Positions 25,899-36,192 of a stretch of 42,624 nucleotides of DNA are shown in pieces (position 1 is the stretch's first letter; every line of letters starts with the position of its first letter). The notes below the pieces were generated by a model. That model was not told where the DNA came from. It did no database searches and saw nothing but the letters and a program-made list of their open reading frames with translations. The DNA lies in NCBI GenBank assembly GCA_029861845.1, contig JAOTYM010000024.1, positions 1 through 42,624 of the forward strand, read 5' to 3'. This stretch comes from Gammaproteobacteria bacterium. Lineage in GTDB: Bacteria; Pseudomonadota; Gammaproteobacteria; Acidiferrobacterales; SPGG2. A program made the translations under genes and the position numbers.

Positions 25899-25919
25899 TG
25901 CTCTCTCCTCGGTCTCGAT

Positions 25920-26189
25920 TTACTTACGCAGACCGAGCCGCTCAATGAGCGTACGATAGCGGCCCGCATCTATTCGTTTCAGGTAATCCAGCATCTTTCT
26001 TCGCTTGTTGACCATTCGCAGCAGTCCTAAACGCGAATGGCGATCGTGCGGGTGCAATTGAAAGTGATCGGATAGGTCGTTGATTCGTGCCGACAACAGG
26101 GCTATCTGAACCTCCGGCGAACCAGTGTCACGCTGATGCATCCTGTAATCTTCCACCACCTTGCCCTTATTTCCTGCCGCGAGTGCCAT
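25920..26189 (-). CDS. rpsO: 30S ribosomal protein S15
   Basis: Binds 16S rRNA early in 30S assembly. The 89-residue product has the family stretches [43 protein letters not shown] and [12 protein letters not shown]. It has its own strong promoter upstream and AGGTG before the ATG. In relatives S15 represses its own translation; I cannot confirm the leader fold here. Confidence 0.98.
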   Translation of the reverse strand: MALAAGNKGKVVEDYRMHQRDTGSPEVQIALLSARINDLSDHFQLHPHDRHSRLGLLRMVNKRRKMLDYLKRIDAGRYRTLIERLGLRK

Positions 26190-26257
26190 CTAGCATCACC
26201 TCATAATAACTAAGCAAACGTCTTGACGTTGTTTATGCCATCCCTTAGAAGGCGCGT

Positions 26258-26286
26258 ATTCTACCCATGCCCTGGCGTTCCCTCAA
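26258..26286 (-). promoter_or_regulatory. Promoter of rpsO-pnp
   Basis: Minus-strand TTGAGG (26286-26281), a 17-nt spacer, and TAGAAT (26263-26258). The start point would be near 26251, giving a leader of about 60 nt that contains a small AACGTC/GACGTT hairpin. Confidence 0.7.
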
Positions 26287-26300
26287 CAAAATCTAGATAT

Positions 26301-27221
26301 TCAATCAGATCGGCTAGATTGCGCCATAAGCCGGCGCGGTGCGACCCGACCGTCATCCAAGACCTGGCCCATCCCAAGAAAACGTGCGCCCTCACCATAC
26401 AGTCGAACCCACCCGGGGCCATGAGGGTGTCTCACGGATACCGGTTGCCCCCGGCATAGGTAGTGCGCCGCCAAGGGCGTAAGGTGCACATCCGGTAGAC
26501 TTGAAAGAGCCACGTCTATTGGAAGTAGTAGCGCCTCACGTGCCGACTGGGTGGTTATTGCATTGAGTTCGTCCAATCCTGTCGCCTGCTCTACCAAAAG
26601 CTCACCTACCGCGAGGCGCCGAAGACTGGCGATATGCGCACCACAGCCAAGCAGTTGGCCCAAATCATGCGCCAATGTGCGAACGTAGGTCCCCTTGGAG
26701 CAGTGAATCTCCAGATCCAGGAGGTGGTCTTTGAAATCTAGGCAATTGATCCGGTAGACCGTAATGCAACGCGGCTTCCTATCCACGTCGACGCCTTTGC
26801 GCGCTAATTTGTACAATGGCTTGCCGCCGTGCTTGATGGCCGAATACATGGGCGGGATCTGTTCGATCTCGCCCTCAAATCGACGCACGGCCCGCTTAAC
26901 AGCCCCCCAGCTTACGCTAACCGGCCGCCTCTCAATAATCTCACCCTCGCTATCGTAAGTGCTGGTGGTTTCACCAAGCTTGAATACAGTCCGGTAGTGC
27001 TTGTCCGCATCAAGCAGGAATTGAGATATCTTGGTTGCTTCGCCAAAGCAAAGCGGTAATAGACCGGTCGCGATTGGATCTAAGCTTCCGGTGTGGCCAG
27101 CCTTGCAGGCATTAAAACTCAGCTTGCTGGCCTGCAAGGCCTGATTTGAGGTCATCCACGCTGGCTTATCGAGCAGAAAAATGCCATTGACATGAATGCA
27201 GTTTCGACGTCCCCTAGACAA
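26301..27221 (-). CDS. truB: tRNA pseudouridine(55) synthase TruB
   Basis: Makes pseudouridine 55 in the T-loop of most tRNAs. The 306-residue protein has the start GIFLLDKPAWMTSN and the catalytic D48 in AGHTGSLDPIATGLL. YRTVFKLGETTSTYDSEG, PPMYSAIKHGGKPLYKLAR and GTYVRTLAHDLG follow, with a C-terminal PUA domain. TTG 27221 is used, with AGGGA 8 nt upstream. It starts 12 nt after rbfA. Confidence 0.97.
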   Translation of the reverse strand: MSRGRRNCIHVNGIFLLDKPAWMTSNQALQASKLSFNACKAGHTGSLDPIATGLLPLCFGEATKISQFLLDADKHYRTVFKLGETTSTYDSEGEIIERRPVSVSWGAVKRAVRRFEGEIEQIPPMYSAIKHGGKPLYKLARKGVDVDRKPRCITVYRINCLDFKDHLLDLEIHCSKGTYVRTLAHDLGQLLGCGAHIASLRRLAVGELLVEQATGLDELNAITTQSAREALLLPIDVALSSLPDVHLTPLAAHYLCRGQPVSVRHPHGPGWVRLYGEGARFLGMGQVLDDGRVAPRRLMAQSSRSD

Positions 27222-27233
27222 CGTCTTTATCCC

Positions 27234-27605
27234 TTAATCGGTTTCGTTTCGTTTGTCTTGTGACCGTGCGCGATCAATGAGACTCGAGAGCGCAGCTCCC
27301 CTTTCAACCGACTCATCATAATAGAAACGTAACGCCGGCACACCACGTAATTCGAGTCGATCCATTAACTGTCGACGCAAAAAGGGCGCTGCCTTGTTCA
27401 GTGCGGTAACACAAGGCTTGACGCGATGGGCACCGGCCAGACATGTAAAGTAAACCTTGGCCGAAGAAAGGTCGCGAGTAACCTCCGTGGCGGTGAGCGT
27501 CACACCTTGTACCCGCGGATCATTGAGTTCGTGTTGGATTAAGACCGCGAGCTCCCGCTTAAGAAGTTCAGCCACGCGTCGCCGGCGGTTCGAATCTTGA
27601 TACAT
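27234..27605 (-). CDS. rbfA: 30S ribosome-binding factor RbfA
   Basis: Late 30S assembly factor needed for 16S rRNA 5' end maturation and cold growth. The 123-residue product has RVAELLKRELAVLIQHEL, DPRVQGVTLTATEVTRDLSSAKVYF and the RGVPALRFYYDESVERG signature. GGTGAG precedes its ATG. It lies 66 nt after infB and 12 nt before truB in the standard order. Confidence 0.97.
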   Translation of the reverse strand: MYQDSNRRRRVAELLKRELAVLIQHELNDPRVQGVTLTATEVTRDLSSAKVYFTCLAGAHRVKPCVTALNKAAPFLRRQLMDRLELRGVPALRFYYDESVERGAALSSLIDRARSQDKRNETD

Positions 27606-27671
27606 AGATACTCACCCATATCGAACAAGTTCACTGCCGCCTTGTTCATACCCAAAAACTGCCAGCAACTG

Positions 27672-30149
27672 CTAGGCGGAGCGCGCCACCTCGATTCGTT
27701 CATAGACTTCGATCTGGTCGCCCACATTGACGTCATTGTAGTTTTTCACGCCGATACCACACTCCAATCCTGCCTTCACTTCACCGGCGTCCTCTTTAAA
27801 GCGACGCAATGACTCGAGCTCACCCTCGAAGATGACGACATTATCTCGCAACACGCGAATCGGCCAATTGCGTTTGACCACCCCTTCTGTCACGTAACAA
27901 CCTGCAATAGCTCCAATTTTCCTCGCTCGAAAAACATCTCGTACTTCGGCCAAGCCGATGATCTGTTCTCGCATCTTAGGTTGGCGCAGCCCTTCGATAG
28001 CATCTTTGATATCGTTTACGGCGTCGTAGATAACATTGTAATAGTGAACATCGACACCTTCGCTTTCGATCAGTCTTCTCGTTACACTATCGGCTCTAAC
28101 ATTAAAACCGATTATGATCGCCTGTGAAGCAACTGCTAGATTCACATCAGACTCGCTGATTGCGCCGACCATCCCATGAACTACTTTCACTTTCACTTCT
28201 TCGTTAGATAGTCTTTCGAGCGTATCGGTAAGCGCCTCCACAGATCCCTGAACGTCCGTTTTTATGAGCAAGTTCAAGGTCTTGAATTCACCTTCTTGCA
28301 TCTTTTCGAAGACATTGGCCAGTTTTGCTGCCTGCTGGCGCGCGAGCTTGGAATCTTTGCTCTGATCTTGACGATACAACGCGATTTCCCGGGCCTTGCG
28401 CTCACTCTCAACGCTGACAACGTCATCGCCGGCGCTAGGTACTCCGGACAATCCCTGTATCGCTACTGGAATAGAAGGCCCAGCCTCTTTTACCGGCTTA
28501 CCATTCTCATCGAGCATGGCGCGGACGCGACCATATTCGCTACCAGCCAAGACGATATCACCCTTGTGCAAGACCCCCTGTTGCACGAGTACCGTCGCCA
28601 CCGGCCCACGTCCCTTATCGAGCTGCGCTTCGATGACGATTCCTGAAGCGGGACCGACATTAACTGCCTTTAACTCAAGCAACTCGGCCTGAAGTAAGAT
28701 CGCATCAAGTAGCTCATCAACCCCCTCGCCTGTCTTGGCAGATACATTGACAAACAGGTCTTCACCACCCCATTGTTCGGGGACGACCTCGTGCTTGGTC
28801 AGCTCTTGTTTTATGCGCTCCGGATCCGCTTCGGGCTTATCGATCTTATTCACCGCGACCACAATCGGAACACGCGCCTCCCGAGCATGGTGAATGGCCT
28901 CGACCGTCTGCGGCATGACACCATCGTCCGCAGCCACGACCAGGATCACTAAATCGGTGGCCTTTGCACCACGTGCACGCATCGCCGTAAACGCCTCGTG
29001 ACCCGGGGTATCGAGAAAAGTCACGACCCCCTTCTCTGTCTTTACATGGTAGGCACCGATGTGTTGCGTGATGCCGCCGGCTTCACCGCTTGCTACCCGC
29101 GTCTTGCGGATATAGTCGAGCAACGATGTCTTGCCGTGATCCACGTGACCCATAACGGTGATGACAGGTGGACGCGGTTCAGCGTCGGCAGCTATCCGTG
29201 TCGTATCTGTCAGCAATGCCTCAGGGCTTGTTGGTCGCGCTTCCTTAACCGAGTGGCCCATTTCCTCGACGACGATCGTCGCCGTATCGCGATCCAATAC
29301 CTGGTTGATGGTCACCATACTGCCGAGACCCATTAGGGCCTTTATGACCTCGGCCGCCTTTACCGACATCTTTTGAGCGAGCTCGGCTACGGTGATGGTT
29401 TCGGGTAACACAACATCACGCGCTACCGGCTGGGTTGGCTTCTCGAAAGCATGCTGACCGGACATGCTGGTGACGACCGCCTTCTTGGAGATAGGTCGCG
29501 CCCGCCGCCGACTCTTTTTGCCGTCGACCACGTGCAACTCGACCCGCTCTGGCTCTTCCGGCCGCTCTGCCTTGCGTTTTCTCTCCTTTTTCTCTTTCGG
29601 TGCAGCACTGCGTTTTTCTTTCGCGGGTGGAGTCACCTCAGGCACAGGCGCCAAAATCGGCTCAACGTCCGGCGCGAACTCTTCCTTGGCACTTGGTGCT
29701 TGTGAAACAGGTTCTGCAACGGGCTGTTCCGGCTGTGCGGTAACATCCTCGGTGACCGTATCAGGGGCAAGCTTCGCCTCTGCCGCAACCGGTGGTTGTT
29801 GCTCTTCTGGTTCAATCACCGCTGGTTCGACCGCTGGCGTTGGCTCAACCTCCGCCCGTTTAACGAACGTACGGCGCTTGCGCACCTCCACCTGAACCGT
29901 GTGCCTTGCCCCTGACCTCGTACTCTGCGTAATCTGGGTAGTCGATTTGCGCTTTACAGAAATCTTTTTCCGCGTCGGCACTTGTTCTTCGCCGCCGCGC
30001 AGAAAACTAAGCAAAGTCACTTTTTCTTCTTCGCTGAGTGCGTCGGCCGGAGCCTTGCTATCAATACCAGCAGCATTGAGCTGTCGCAGCAACGTCTCGG
30101 AAGGTATCCCGATTCGTTCAGCAAACGCCTTTACGGTGATCTGCGCCAT
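27672..30149 (-). CDS. infB: Translation initiation factor IF-2
   Basis: GTPase that brings initiator tRNA to the 30S subunit and promotes subunit joining. The 825-residue protein has an IF2_N domain at the start (residues 1-52), a long low-complexity linker rich in Glu, Pro, Lys and Val (about 60-220), a second IF2_N domain (about 250-300), and the G domain (GHVDHGKT 334-341; [12 protein letters not shown]). Beta-barrel and tRNA-binding domains end the protein. It is 7 nt after nusA. A strong ribosome site is not seen, so coupling to nusA is likely. Confidence 0.98.
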   Translation of the reverse strand: MAQITVKAFAERIGIPSETLLRQLNAAGIDSKAPADALSEEEKVTLLSFLRGGEEQVPTRKKISVKRKSTTQITQSTRSGARHTVQVEVRKRRTFVKRAEVEPTPAVEPAVIEPEEQQPPVAAEAKLAPDTVTEDVTAQPEQPVAEPVSQAPSAKEEFAPDVEPILAPVPEVTPPAKEKRSAAPKEKKERKRKAERPEEPERVELHVVDGKKSRRRARPISKKAVVTSMSGQHAFEKPTQPVARDVVLPETITVAELAQKMSVKAAEVIKALMGLGSMVTINQVLDRDTATIVVEEMGHSVKEARPTSPEALLTDTTRIAADAEPRPPVITVMGHVDHGKTSLLDYIRKTRVASGEAGGITQHIGAYHVKTEKGVVTFLDTPGHEAFTAMRARGAKATDLVILVVAADDGVMPQTVEAIHHAREARVPIVVAVNKIDKPEADPERIKQELTKHEVVPEQWGGEDLFVNVSAKTGEGVDELLDAILLQAELLELKAVNVGPASGIVIEAQLDKGRGPVATVLVQQGVLHKGDIVLAGSEYGRVRAMLDENGKPVKEAGPSIPVAIQGLSGVPSAGDDVVSVESERKAREIALYRQDQSKDSKLARQQAAKLANVFEKMQEGEFKTLNLLIKTDVQGSVEALTDTLERLSNEEVKVKVVHGMVGAISESDVNLAVASQAIIIGFNVRADSVTRRLIESEGVDVHYYNVIYDAVNDIKDAIEGLRQPKMREQIIGLAEVRDVFRARKIGAIAGCYVTEGVVKRNWPIRVLRDNVVIFEGELESLRRFKEDAGEVKAGLECGIGVKNYNDVNVGDQIEVYERIEVARSA

Positions 30150-30156
30150 AGAGAAG

Positions 30157-31662
30157 TTATTTTGCCTCGTCCAGGTTCTCGAACCAAGGTTTTCGCGCCG
30201 TCATGATCAACTGTTTCATGCGTTCCTCGTCATCAATACCTTCAATGTCCATTAACTCATCAACCGACCGTTCGGCAAGTTCTTCACGCGTTTTGATGTC
30301 ATGGCTGGCGAAAAGGTGCGCCGTATGCTCATCCATGCCTTCCATCTCGAGCAAATCGGCATCAGGCTCGGCCAAACTAATCTTCTCTTCCACTGCAATG
30401 GCGTTGGTCAGTAACGCGTCGCGGGCACGATTGCGTAGTTCATCAACTAGGCCCTCGTCAAAGCCTTCTACTGTTAGTAATTCTTGCTTGGGTACGTATG
30501 CGATCTCATCGAGGTTTGTGAACCCCTCTTGCACAAGGATGTTCGCCACTTCTTCATCGACATCCAATTGCTGCATGAAAAGCTGGACCGCGGTGGTCGC
30601 CTCCGAAGTTGTTTTTGCGGTCGCGGCCTCTTCAGTCATGATATTCAGCTCCCATTGCGTCAATTCAGACGCCAACCGGACATTCTGCCCGCCGCGACCA
30701 ATCGCCTGAGATAGCTGCATCTCATCTACCATCACATCCATGCTATTGAGTTCTTCGTCGACCATAATAGAGAACACCTCAGCTGGTGCCAAGGCATTAA
30801 TCACGAACTGCGCGGGATCTTCCGCCCACTGAATGATATCAACACGTTCGCCCGCCAATTCGTTTGACACGCTTTGCACGCGTGAGCCGCGCATACCGAC
30901 GCACGCACCGATCGGATCTATGCGTGGATCATTCGTGCTCACCGCAATTTTAGCGCGCAGACCAGGATCGCGTGCCGCCGCATGTATATCAATCAGACCT
31001 TCACCCGCCTCCGGCACCTCCAGTTTGAAAAGTTCGGTCAGTAAAGCCGGCGCAGTCCGGCTCAAGAACAACTGCGGGCCCCGGGGCACAGATTGGACGT
31101 CTTCAAGATATGCACGGATGCGATCACCTGGCCGTAATCCTTCGCGTGGAATCATCTTTGTTTTGGGCAACAACGCCTCGGCATCGCCGAGATCGATGAT
31201 CACATCCCCACGCTCCATGCGTTTCACAACGCCAGTAACCATTTGGCCCTTGCGCTCTTGATACTGCCTCACCGTCTGCTCGCGCTCTGCTTCACGCACC
31301 TTTTGCAGAATAACCTGCTTAGCAGCCTGCGCCGCGATGCGACCAAACCCCACCGGTTCCAGCGGTTCTTCGATGAATCCGCCGACCTCGATATTGGCGT
31401 CGCGCTCTCTGGCCTGGCTCAACGTCAACTGGCGATCCGGAAACTCGATTTCCTCGGAATCGTCGGCAAACACTTCCCACCGCCGGAATGTATCGTACGC
31501 GCCGGTGTCTTGGTGGATGGACACACGGGCGTCAATATCATCTTTGTGACGTTTGCGTGTAGCGGTCGCCAAAGCCGCTTCAATCGCCTGAAAGATGGTC
31601 TCCTTATCGACGCCTTTATCGCGGGATAGAGCATCCACCATCAATAACACTTCACTACCCAT
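30157..31662 (-). CDS. nusA: Transcription termination/antitermination factor NusA
   Basis: RNA polymerase-associated factor for pausing, termination and antitermination. From ATG 31662 (GGAG 7 nt upstream; an ATG 6 nt earlier is too near the site) the product has 501 residues. It has an N-terminal polymerase-binding domain, S1 ([21 protein letters not shown]), KH1 and KH2 ([30 protein letters not shown]), and two acidic C-terminal repeats, the layout of long proteobacterial NusA. It lies 20 nt after rimP. Confidence 0.98.
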   Translation of the reverse strand: MGSEVLLMVDALSRDKGVDKETIFQAIEAALATATRKRHKDDIDARVSIHQDTGAYDTFRRWEVFADDSEEIEFPDRQLTLSQARERDANIEVGGFIEEPLEPVGFGRIAAQAAKQVILQKVREAEREQTVRQYQERKGQMVTGVVKRMERGDVIIDLGDAEALLPKTKMIPREGLRPGDRIRAYLEDVQSVPRGPQLFLSRTAPALLTELFKLEVPEAGEGLIDIHAAARDPGLRAKIAVSTNDPRIDPIGACVGMRGSRVQSVSNELAGERVDIIQWAEDPAQFVINALAPAEVFSIMVDEELNSMDVMVDEMQLSQAIGRGGQNVRLASELTQWELNIMTEEAATAKTTSEATTAVQLFMQQLDVDEEVANILVQEGFTNLDEIAYVPKQELLTVEGFDEGLVDELRNRARDALLTNAIAVEEKISLAEPDADLLEMEGMDEHTAHLFASHDIKTREELAERSVDELMDIEGIDDEERMKQLIMTARKPWFENLDEAK

Positions 31663-31682
31663 GCTCATTCTCCATTCGATAC

Positions 31683-32138
31683 CTAGAACTTCGGTATAAG
31701 CCTGGCCTTTTCGATGCGGTCAAAAGCCAGATCTAACGTTTCACCGTCTAAGCCCAGCACCACATACTCGGGGGCCACTGCAATCAGGCGACCTTTAAAG
31801 TTCTTTCGACCACTAAGCGGTTGACCCAACCGCACTCTAATCATCTCACCGGTGAAACGTGTGAAGTCTTCCGGTTTAACCAGCGGCCTGTCCAAGCCCG
31901 GCGAGGACACCTCAAGCATGTAGCGGCCATCGATCAAATCCTCGACGTCAAGAATCGCACTCAGCTGGTTACTGACGCGGGCACAGTCATCCACCGTGAC
32001 CCCGGCCGGACTGTCGATATACACTCGCAACAGCGTGTGGCGACCGGTGCCGGAAAGCTCCACTTCCACGAGTTCAAAACCCTGGCCTTGGACACCGGGT
32101 TCCAATACCTTACGAAGCTGCGCGCTCGCTGCTGTCAT
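31683..32138 (-). CDS. rimP: Ribosome maturation factor RimP
   Basis: Assembly factor for the 30S subunit. From ATG 32138 the protein has 151 residues. The family stretches FELVEVELSG, LLRVYIDSPAGVTVDDCARVS, YMLEVSSPGLDRPLVK and FKGRLIAV are present. A GTG sits directly before the ATG and a TTG lies 21 nt upstream, so the exact start is less certain. First protein gene of the operon, preceded by a hairpin and a promoter. Confidence 0.95.
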   Translation of the reverse strand: MTAASAQLRKVLEPGVQGQGFELVEVELSGTGRHTLLRVYIDSPAGVTVDDCARVSNQLSAILDVEDLIDGRYMLEVSSPGLDRPLVKPEDFTRFTGEMIRVRLGQPLSGRKNFKGRLIAVAPEYVVLGLDGETLDLAFDRIEKARLIPKF

Positions 32139-32159
32139 CACTGAGCCCCATAAACGCAA

Positions 32160-32180
32160 AAGTGGGCGTCAAGCCCACTT
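32160..32180 (-). promoter_or_regulatory. Attenuator-like hairpin in the rimP leader
   Basis: On the minus strand AAGTGGGC, loop TTGAC, GCCCACTT, then TTGCGTTT: an 8-bp stem with a broken T-run, 22 nt before the rimP ATG and within the leader of the predicted rimP promoter. It may be a weak terminator behind the initiator tRNA or an attenuator for the operon. Confidence 0.55.
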
Positions 32181-32222
32181 CTTTCAAACCCCTTTTTTGT
32201 GCTCGCCCCCCCAACGGCGCAA

Positions 32223-32250
32223 ATTATAAGCATTTCCGGACAAAACTCAA
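32223..32250 (-). promoter_or_regulatory. Promoter of rimP-nusA-infB
   Basis: Minus-strand TTGAGT (32250-32245), 16 nt, and the consensus TATAAT (32228-32223). The start point would be near 32216, about 80 nt before rimP, so this operon can be made separately from the initiator tRNA. A run of seven G lies just after the start. Confidence 0.6.
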
Positions 32251-32356
32251 CGCTCGGCGCCACGGGGGGCGGCCCGGCCCTTACCTTTCTGGCACAGTGG
32301 GCCCTACCCTGGCGATGATCCCGGCCCCACCACGACGGGACCTGAATCGCACTATT

Positions 32357-32433
<77 letters not shown>

Positions 32434-32448
32434 GCAAAATCGGTTCGA

Positions 32449-32476
32449 AGTCTACCAGCGAATCGTGCAATTTCAA
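32449..32476 (-). promoter_or_regulatory. Promoter of the initiator tRNA
   Basis: Minus-strand TTGAAA (32476-32471), 16 nt, and TAGACT (32454-32449) with a TGG before the -10. The start point is predicted near 32442, about 9 nt before the tRNA. Confidence 0.65.
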
Positions 32477-32533
32477 GCTGGCTCGTTCGTGAGTCTAACC
32501 GACCCGCAACCGGTGGCGTAACAGACTGGCTTT

Positions 32534-32554
32534 CTCGGGCGTTGGCCGCCCGAG
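32534..32554 (-). other. Hairpin after the membrane protein gene
   Basis: A perfect 8-bp GC-rich stem (32534-32541 and 32547-32554) with a 5-nt loop begins 7 nt after the stop of the membrane protein gene at 32562. It is not followed by a T-run; it may still end or stabilise that transcript upstream of the tRNA promoter. Confidence 0.45.
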
Positions 32555-32561
32555 CTTGCCG

Positions 32562-33344
32562 TCAGGTTGAAGTCGTTCCGGTCACCCAACTTGGGTTGCG
32601 GGCTAGGGATTCAACGCAATAGACGTAAGCGGTCCAGCCCATCACCTCGGCTATGACATTGATAATCAAGAATACGATCAGTGGAGAGTTATCGGGTACG
32701 AGCCAGAAAACAACGAGCGGGAAGAATATCAGGAAAGCCAGAAAACCCGATTTCCACAGCTGCTGCCATATGATTCGTAATGCAGATCGCAGGGTGGCGA
32801 AAACCCGAAAATCGTTAGTCGAGAACACAACCGGGAACCAATACACAAACAGAAATGGGATGACCATGGCGACCACCCTGACGTTGCGGACCACTTCCGT
32901 TACGAGTCGTTCAGTGTTCGCGCCGTCAATGGCGCGGCTCCAGTAGAGCAGGCTCAGAAGCACGAACAAGACTAACAACAGCAATAACCCAACCTGGACA
33001 AGTAGCCACAAGAATGATGTAAACGCTTCCTTACCACGGGACAGCGTTTCGTATATCGACACGGTGTTATCGCCAAGTGCGAAGGAACGGAACGTGCCGC
33101 TCACCAGATAGATCAGGATCAGCAATGCGCCAAAAGTCGCCAGCGCGACGCCAGTTGGACCGGTGTCGTCAAGGGGAAGGATTGTTTGGGTGCGAAGTGT
33201 CACGAAAACCACTTGCAGACCGATGACCAACCAAACACCCGGACTCAAGACGACCCGGACCGCCGCCCGTATACGTTGTTCGCTCTCAGTTGGGGTGAGT
33301 TGCTGATTCATCGACGCACGTACTGGCCTTGGGTTATTCGCCAT
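32562..33344 (-). CDS. Unrecognised multi-pass membrane protein
   Basis: I do not recognise this family. The 260-residue product has a soluble N-terminus (about 35 residues) and roughly six hydrophobic segments (VWLVIGLQVVFV, GVALATFGALLILIYLV, FTSFLWLLVQVGLLLLLVLF, VVAMVIPFLFVYWFPVVF, SGFLAFLIFFPLVVFWLV, LIVFLIINVIAEVMGWTAYVY). No catalytic motif is seen. An inner start at 33311 is possible; neither start has a strong ribosome site. It lies 25 nt after the phosphoesterase gene, so it is likely in an operon with it and cysZ. Confidence 0.65.
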   Translation of the reverse strand: MANNPRPVRASMNQQLTPTESEQRIRAAVRVVLSPGVWLVIGLQVVFVTLRTQTILPLDDTGPTGVALATFGALLILIYLVSGTFRSFALGDNTVSIYETLSRGKEAFTSFLWLLVQVGLLLLLVLFVLLSLLYWSRAIDGANTERLVTEVVRNVRVVAMVIPFLFVYWFPVVFSTNDFRVFATLRSALRIIWQQLWKSGFLAFLIFFPLVVFWLVPDNSPLIVFLIINVIAEVMGWTAYVYCVESLARNPSWVTGTTST

Positions 33345-33369
33345 TTAACAGCCCAACTGCCAAAGGCAT

Positions 33370-33891
33370 CTATCGGCGGCGGTCTGCGGCCGGAAAACGG
33401 AAGACCTCGACCCGCCAGTTATTATGAAGTGCACGCAGGACCAAACAAGATGGCCCACCAAACGTTCGGTTCTTGCCGGCGGCGCCTGGATTTAGCACCC
33501 AGGGACGTTTGCTTCTATCACAGATCAGTCTGTGACTGTGACCATATACGATTGCACGCGCATCAGGATACAAATTGCGCAATATCGTATGTCGACGAGC
33601 CACTCGACCTGCATTGTGCCCATGCACCGTCACCAAGCAGCCACCTGGCAGATCAACCGATAGATGATCAGGCAATGCATCAAATGCGGATTGATCCTCT
33701 GGTGGCCATTTTTGCTTGGTATCATTGTTTCCGCGAACTGCCATCACTCGCCTATCTCGTAGCCGTAACACTTGCAGCACGTATGCGTTGCCAATATCAC
33801 CCGCGTGTATCGCAAGATCACAGTCGTGAACAATGTCAATGATTCGCTGATCAAGAAACCCATGTGTATCCGATAAGATCCCTACGCGCAT
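33370..33891 (-). CDS. Metallophosphoesterase of the YfcE/MJ0936 group
   Basis: Two-metal phosphodiesterase, substrate uncertain. The 173-residue product shows the ligands in order: SDTHG (7-11), HAGDIG (29-34), GNND (GNxD motif), a His in VTVHGHN, and YGHSH. The C-terminal LNPGA is also typical. The length fits the short YfcE class. It lies between the membrane protein gene and cysZ. Confidence 0.93.
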   Translation of the reverse strand: MRVGILSDTHGFLDQRIIDIVHDCDLAIHAGDIGNAYVLQVLRLRDRRVMAVRGNNDTKQKWPPEDQSAFDALPDHLSVDLPGGCLVTVHGHNAGRVARRHTILRNLYPDARAIVYGHSHRLICDRSKRPWVLNPGAAGKNRTFGGPSCLVLRALHNNWRVEVFRFPAADRRR

Positions 33892-33927
33892 ACCAAGATT
33901 ATACGGCTTTAGAGTTATCGGCTGAAA

Positions 33928-34677
33928 TCATGTTGTGGCCTGCGGGTGATTTCCACGTTCGAACCACATGACAGTAGCACCAGCCACCGCGGCAGGCATA
34001 ATCGTCAGGTTAACCACGGGCACTAAGGTAGCAAGCAGAACGGCGACACCGAAACTAAACGATAACACCGTACGCGTCTTGGCATAGCGCCTCACTTCTG
34101 AGAACCGCATACCTTGGTTTTCCAGCGGATAGGCCAGATATTCAAGCGCCAACAGCCAGGAAGTCACCATCAACCATAGGAATGGTGCCAACAGGTTAAC
34201 GATGGGGACAAATGTAACAAACAGTGGCAACAGAATCATTGCCAGCATATATATCGATTTACGCACCTCGCTAATCAACGATAACCCCACACTCTTCAAC
34301 AGCGACACATCTGTTGTCAGAACCGGCATATTGTCTTTATCGAGTACGTAGGCTACGCGCTCGGCCAGCGTACCATTGAATGGCGCTGCAATTAGATTGG
34401 CCGCCAAGGTAAACGTGAAGAACATGAACGCGCTGGCCGCAACAGCGAAAATAAACCAGAGTAATCCGCGCGCGAGCTGCGCCCACCAGCTGTCCACAGT
34501 TGGGAGAAACCAATCCAGCAGCGCGTCGAACTGGTCGATAAAAAGCCATACCAGTCCGGCGAATACCAGAACGTTTACCAATAGTGGAATCAGAAAGAAA
34601 CGCCGTAGTCCTGGACGAAAGATGAGGCGATAACCTTGGAGTAAATACCTTGGCCCGCTAGCAAGGTCAGCGATCAA
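33928..34677 (-). CDS. cysZ: Sulfate transporter CysZ
   Basis: Inner-membrane sulfate uptake protein that feeds cysteine synthesis (family knowledge). The 249-residue protein has four or more hydrophobic segments and the family signature ANLIAAPFNGTLAERV, with a C-terminal hydrophobic hairpin. It begins at TTG 34677, with AGGG 7 nt upstream; the nearby ATG stops after four codons. It lies 45 nt after nuoN on the same strand. Confidence 0.9.
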   Translation of the reverse strand: MIADLASGPRYLLQGYRLIFRPGLRRFFLIPLLVNVLVFAGLVWLFIDQFDALLDWFLPTVDSWWAQLARGLLWFIFAVAASAFMFFTFTLAANLIAAPFNGTLAERVAYVLDKDNMPVLTTDVSLLKSVGLSLISEVRKSIYMLAMILLPLFVTFVPIVNLLAPFLWLMVTSWLLALEYLAYPLENQGMRFSEVRRYAKTRTVLSFSFGVAVLLATLVPVVNLTIMPAAVAGATVMWFERGNHPQATT

Positions 34678-34722
34678 GTGGAAACCCTAGGGCGAGGACA
34701 TAATGAAGAATCTTGGCATCGG

Positions 34723-36168
34723 TTAGTAAATGCCGGCCACCGCCCGGCCACAGACGTCGATGATAGTTCCCACCCATGGCATTGCCAGCAGCAATACCAA
34801 CCCGTTGACCCCGATGAGCACGCGCATGTCCAGACTTGCACCGATGGGGGTATTGTCCTCGGCGTCATCGAAATACATGAGCTTCACAACCCGAATGTAA
34901 TAATAGACGCCAATTACTGCGAATAGCACGGCAAGGATAGCAAGCCAGATCATACCCACCTCAATCACCGACTGGATAACTAATAATTTTGCGTAAAACC
35001 CAATGGTGGGCGGCACCCCTGCCATCGAGAACATCAGCAATAACATCAAGAACGCATACCAAGGGCTTCTCTGATTAAGACCCTTAAAATCATCCAGACG
35101 TTCGGCTTCAAACCCCGATCGCGAAAGCAGGATAACCATGCCAAACGTCCCTAGACTCATTACGGCATAGACAAGCACGTAGAAGAGCGCCGAGCTATAA
35201 CCGTTAGGCGTGGCGTTCACCACTCCTAAAAAGAAAAACCCCATGTGAGAAATCGACGAGTACGCAAGCATGCGCTTTATGTTGGTCTGTGCGATCGCAA
35301 TCACGTTACCAACCGCCATAGACAGTACCGCTAATATCGTAAGCATGTCTTGCCATGATACGGCGAGGTCCTCGAGGCCACCGACCAGCAGGCGCATGAC
35401 CAAAGCGAAACCCGCGATTTTTGGTGCCGTGCCAATGTAGAGCGTGACCGAAGTCGGTGCGCCGTGATAAACATCTGGCACCCACATGTGGAACGGCACC
35501 GCACCTAGCTTGAAGGCGATGCCGACGATAACGAAAACTAGACTGAAGATAAGCACCACATCGTCAGCCTCCATGCGCGCAACCGCCTGCCTGACATCGG
35601 CAATATCCAGCGTCCCGGTCAGCCCATAGAGTATCGACATACCATAGAGTAATATCCCAGAAGAGATAGCGCCAAGTACGAAGTACTTCATGGCGGCTTC
35701 TGTCGCCTGTGCCGAATCACGCTGGAAGGCGACCATTGCGTATAGACTCAACGCCAGCAACTCAAGCCCAAGATAAAGTGTCAGGAAATGACTGGCCGAA
35801 GCCATAATCATCATTCCAACCACACCAAATAGGCCAAGCACAAAATACTCGCCGCGGAACATTCCACGTTCACGAATGTAGTCGCGGGAATACACGAACA
35901 CGAAGAACACGATCAGGTAGGTGGCAAGCTTGATGACATTTGATAGCGAGTCGTGGACAAACATACCACTAAATGTCATGCCGGCCGGGGTCATCAGCAG
36001 GCTCAATGTCAATGCCGCCGCACCAAGCAACGCTACCTGACTAAGCCAATAGATCACAGTACGGGCCTGCTTGCTCACGAACAGATCGACGCAAAGAATC
36101 AAGCAACCCATAGCGCATACGTAGATCTCGGGTAGCGCCGGCCACATACTAGGAATTTCTGGCATCAT
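34723..36168 (-). CDS. nuoN: NADH-quinone oxidoreductase subunit N
   Basis: Antiporter-like membrane subunit of complex I, one of three proton channels. The 481-residue protein (E. coli 485) has about 14 membrane helices with LLALSLYAMVAF, a helix-breaking Lys region (FKLGAVPFHMWVPDVYHGAPT) and KRMLAYSSISHMGFF. Two ATG codons stand side by side at the start. Last gene of the nuo operon. Confidence 0.98.
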   Translation of the reverse strand: MMPEIPSMWPALPEIYVCAMGCLILCVDLFVSKQARTVIYWLSQVALLGAAALTLSLLMTPAGMTFSGMFVHDSLSNVIKLATYLIVFFVFVYSRDYIRERGMFRGEYFVLGLFGVVGMMIMASASHFLTLYLGLELLALSLYAMVAFQRDSAQATEAAMKYFVLGAISSGILLYGMSILYGLTGTLDIADVRQAVARMEADDVVLIFSLVFVIVGIAFKLGAVPFHMWVPDVYHGAPTSVTLYIGTAPKIAGFALVMRLLVGGLEDLAVSWQDMLTILAVLSMAVGNVIAIAQTNIKRMLAYSSISHMGFFFLGVVNATPNGYSSALFYVLVYAVMSLGTFGMVILLSRSGFEAERLDDFKGLNQRSPWYAFLMLLLMFSMAGVPPTIGFYAKLLVIQSVIEVGMIWLAILAVLFAVIGVYYYIRVVKLMYFDDAEDNTPIGASLDMRVLIGVNGLVLLLAMPWVGTIIDVCGRAVAGIY

Positions 36169-36192
36169 CTCTTCGACTCTAGTATTTCTTCT

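Noticed and set aside
29451..29895. Long plus-strand frames rich in Ser, Ala and Gly opposite infB
   Set aside because: They mirror the low-complexity IF-2 linker on the other strand and are shadows.
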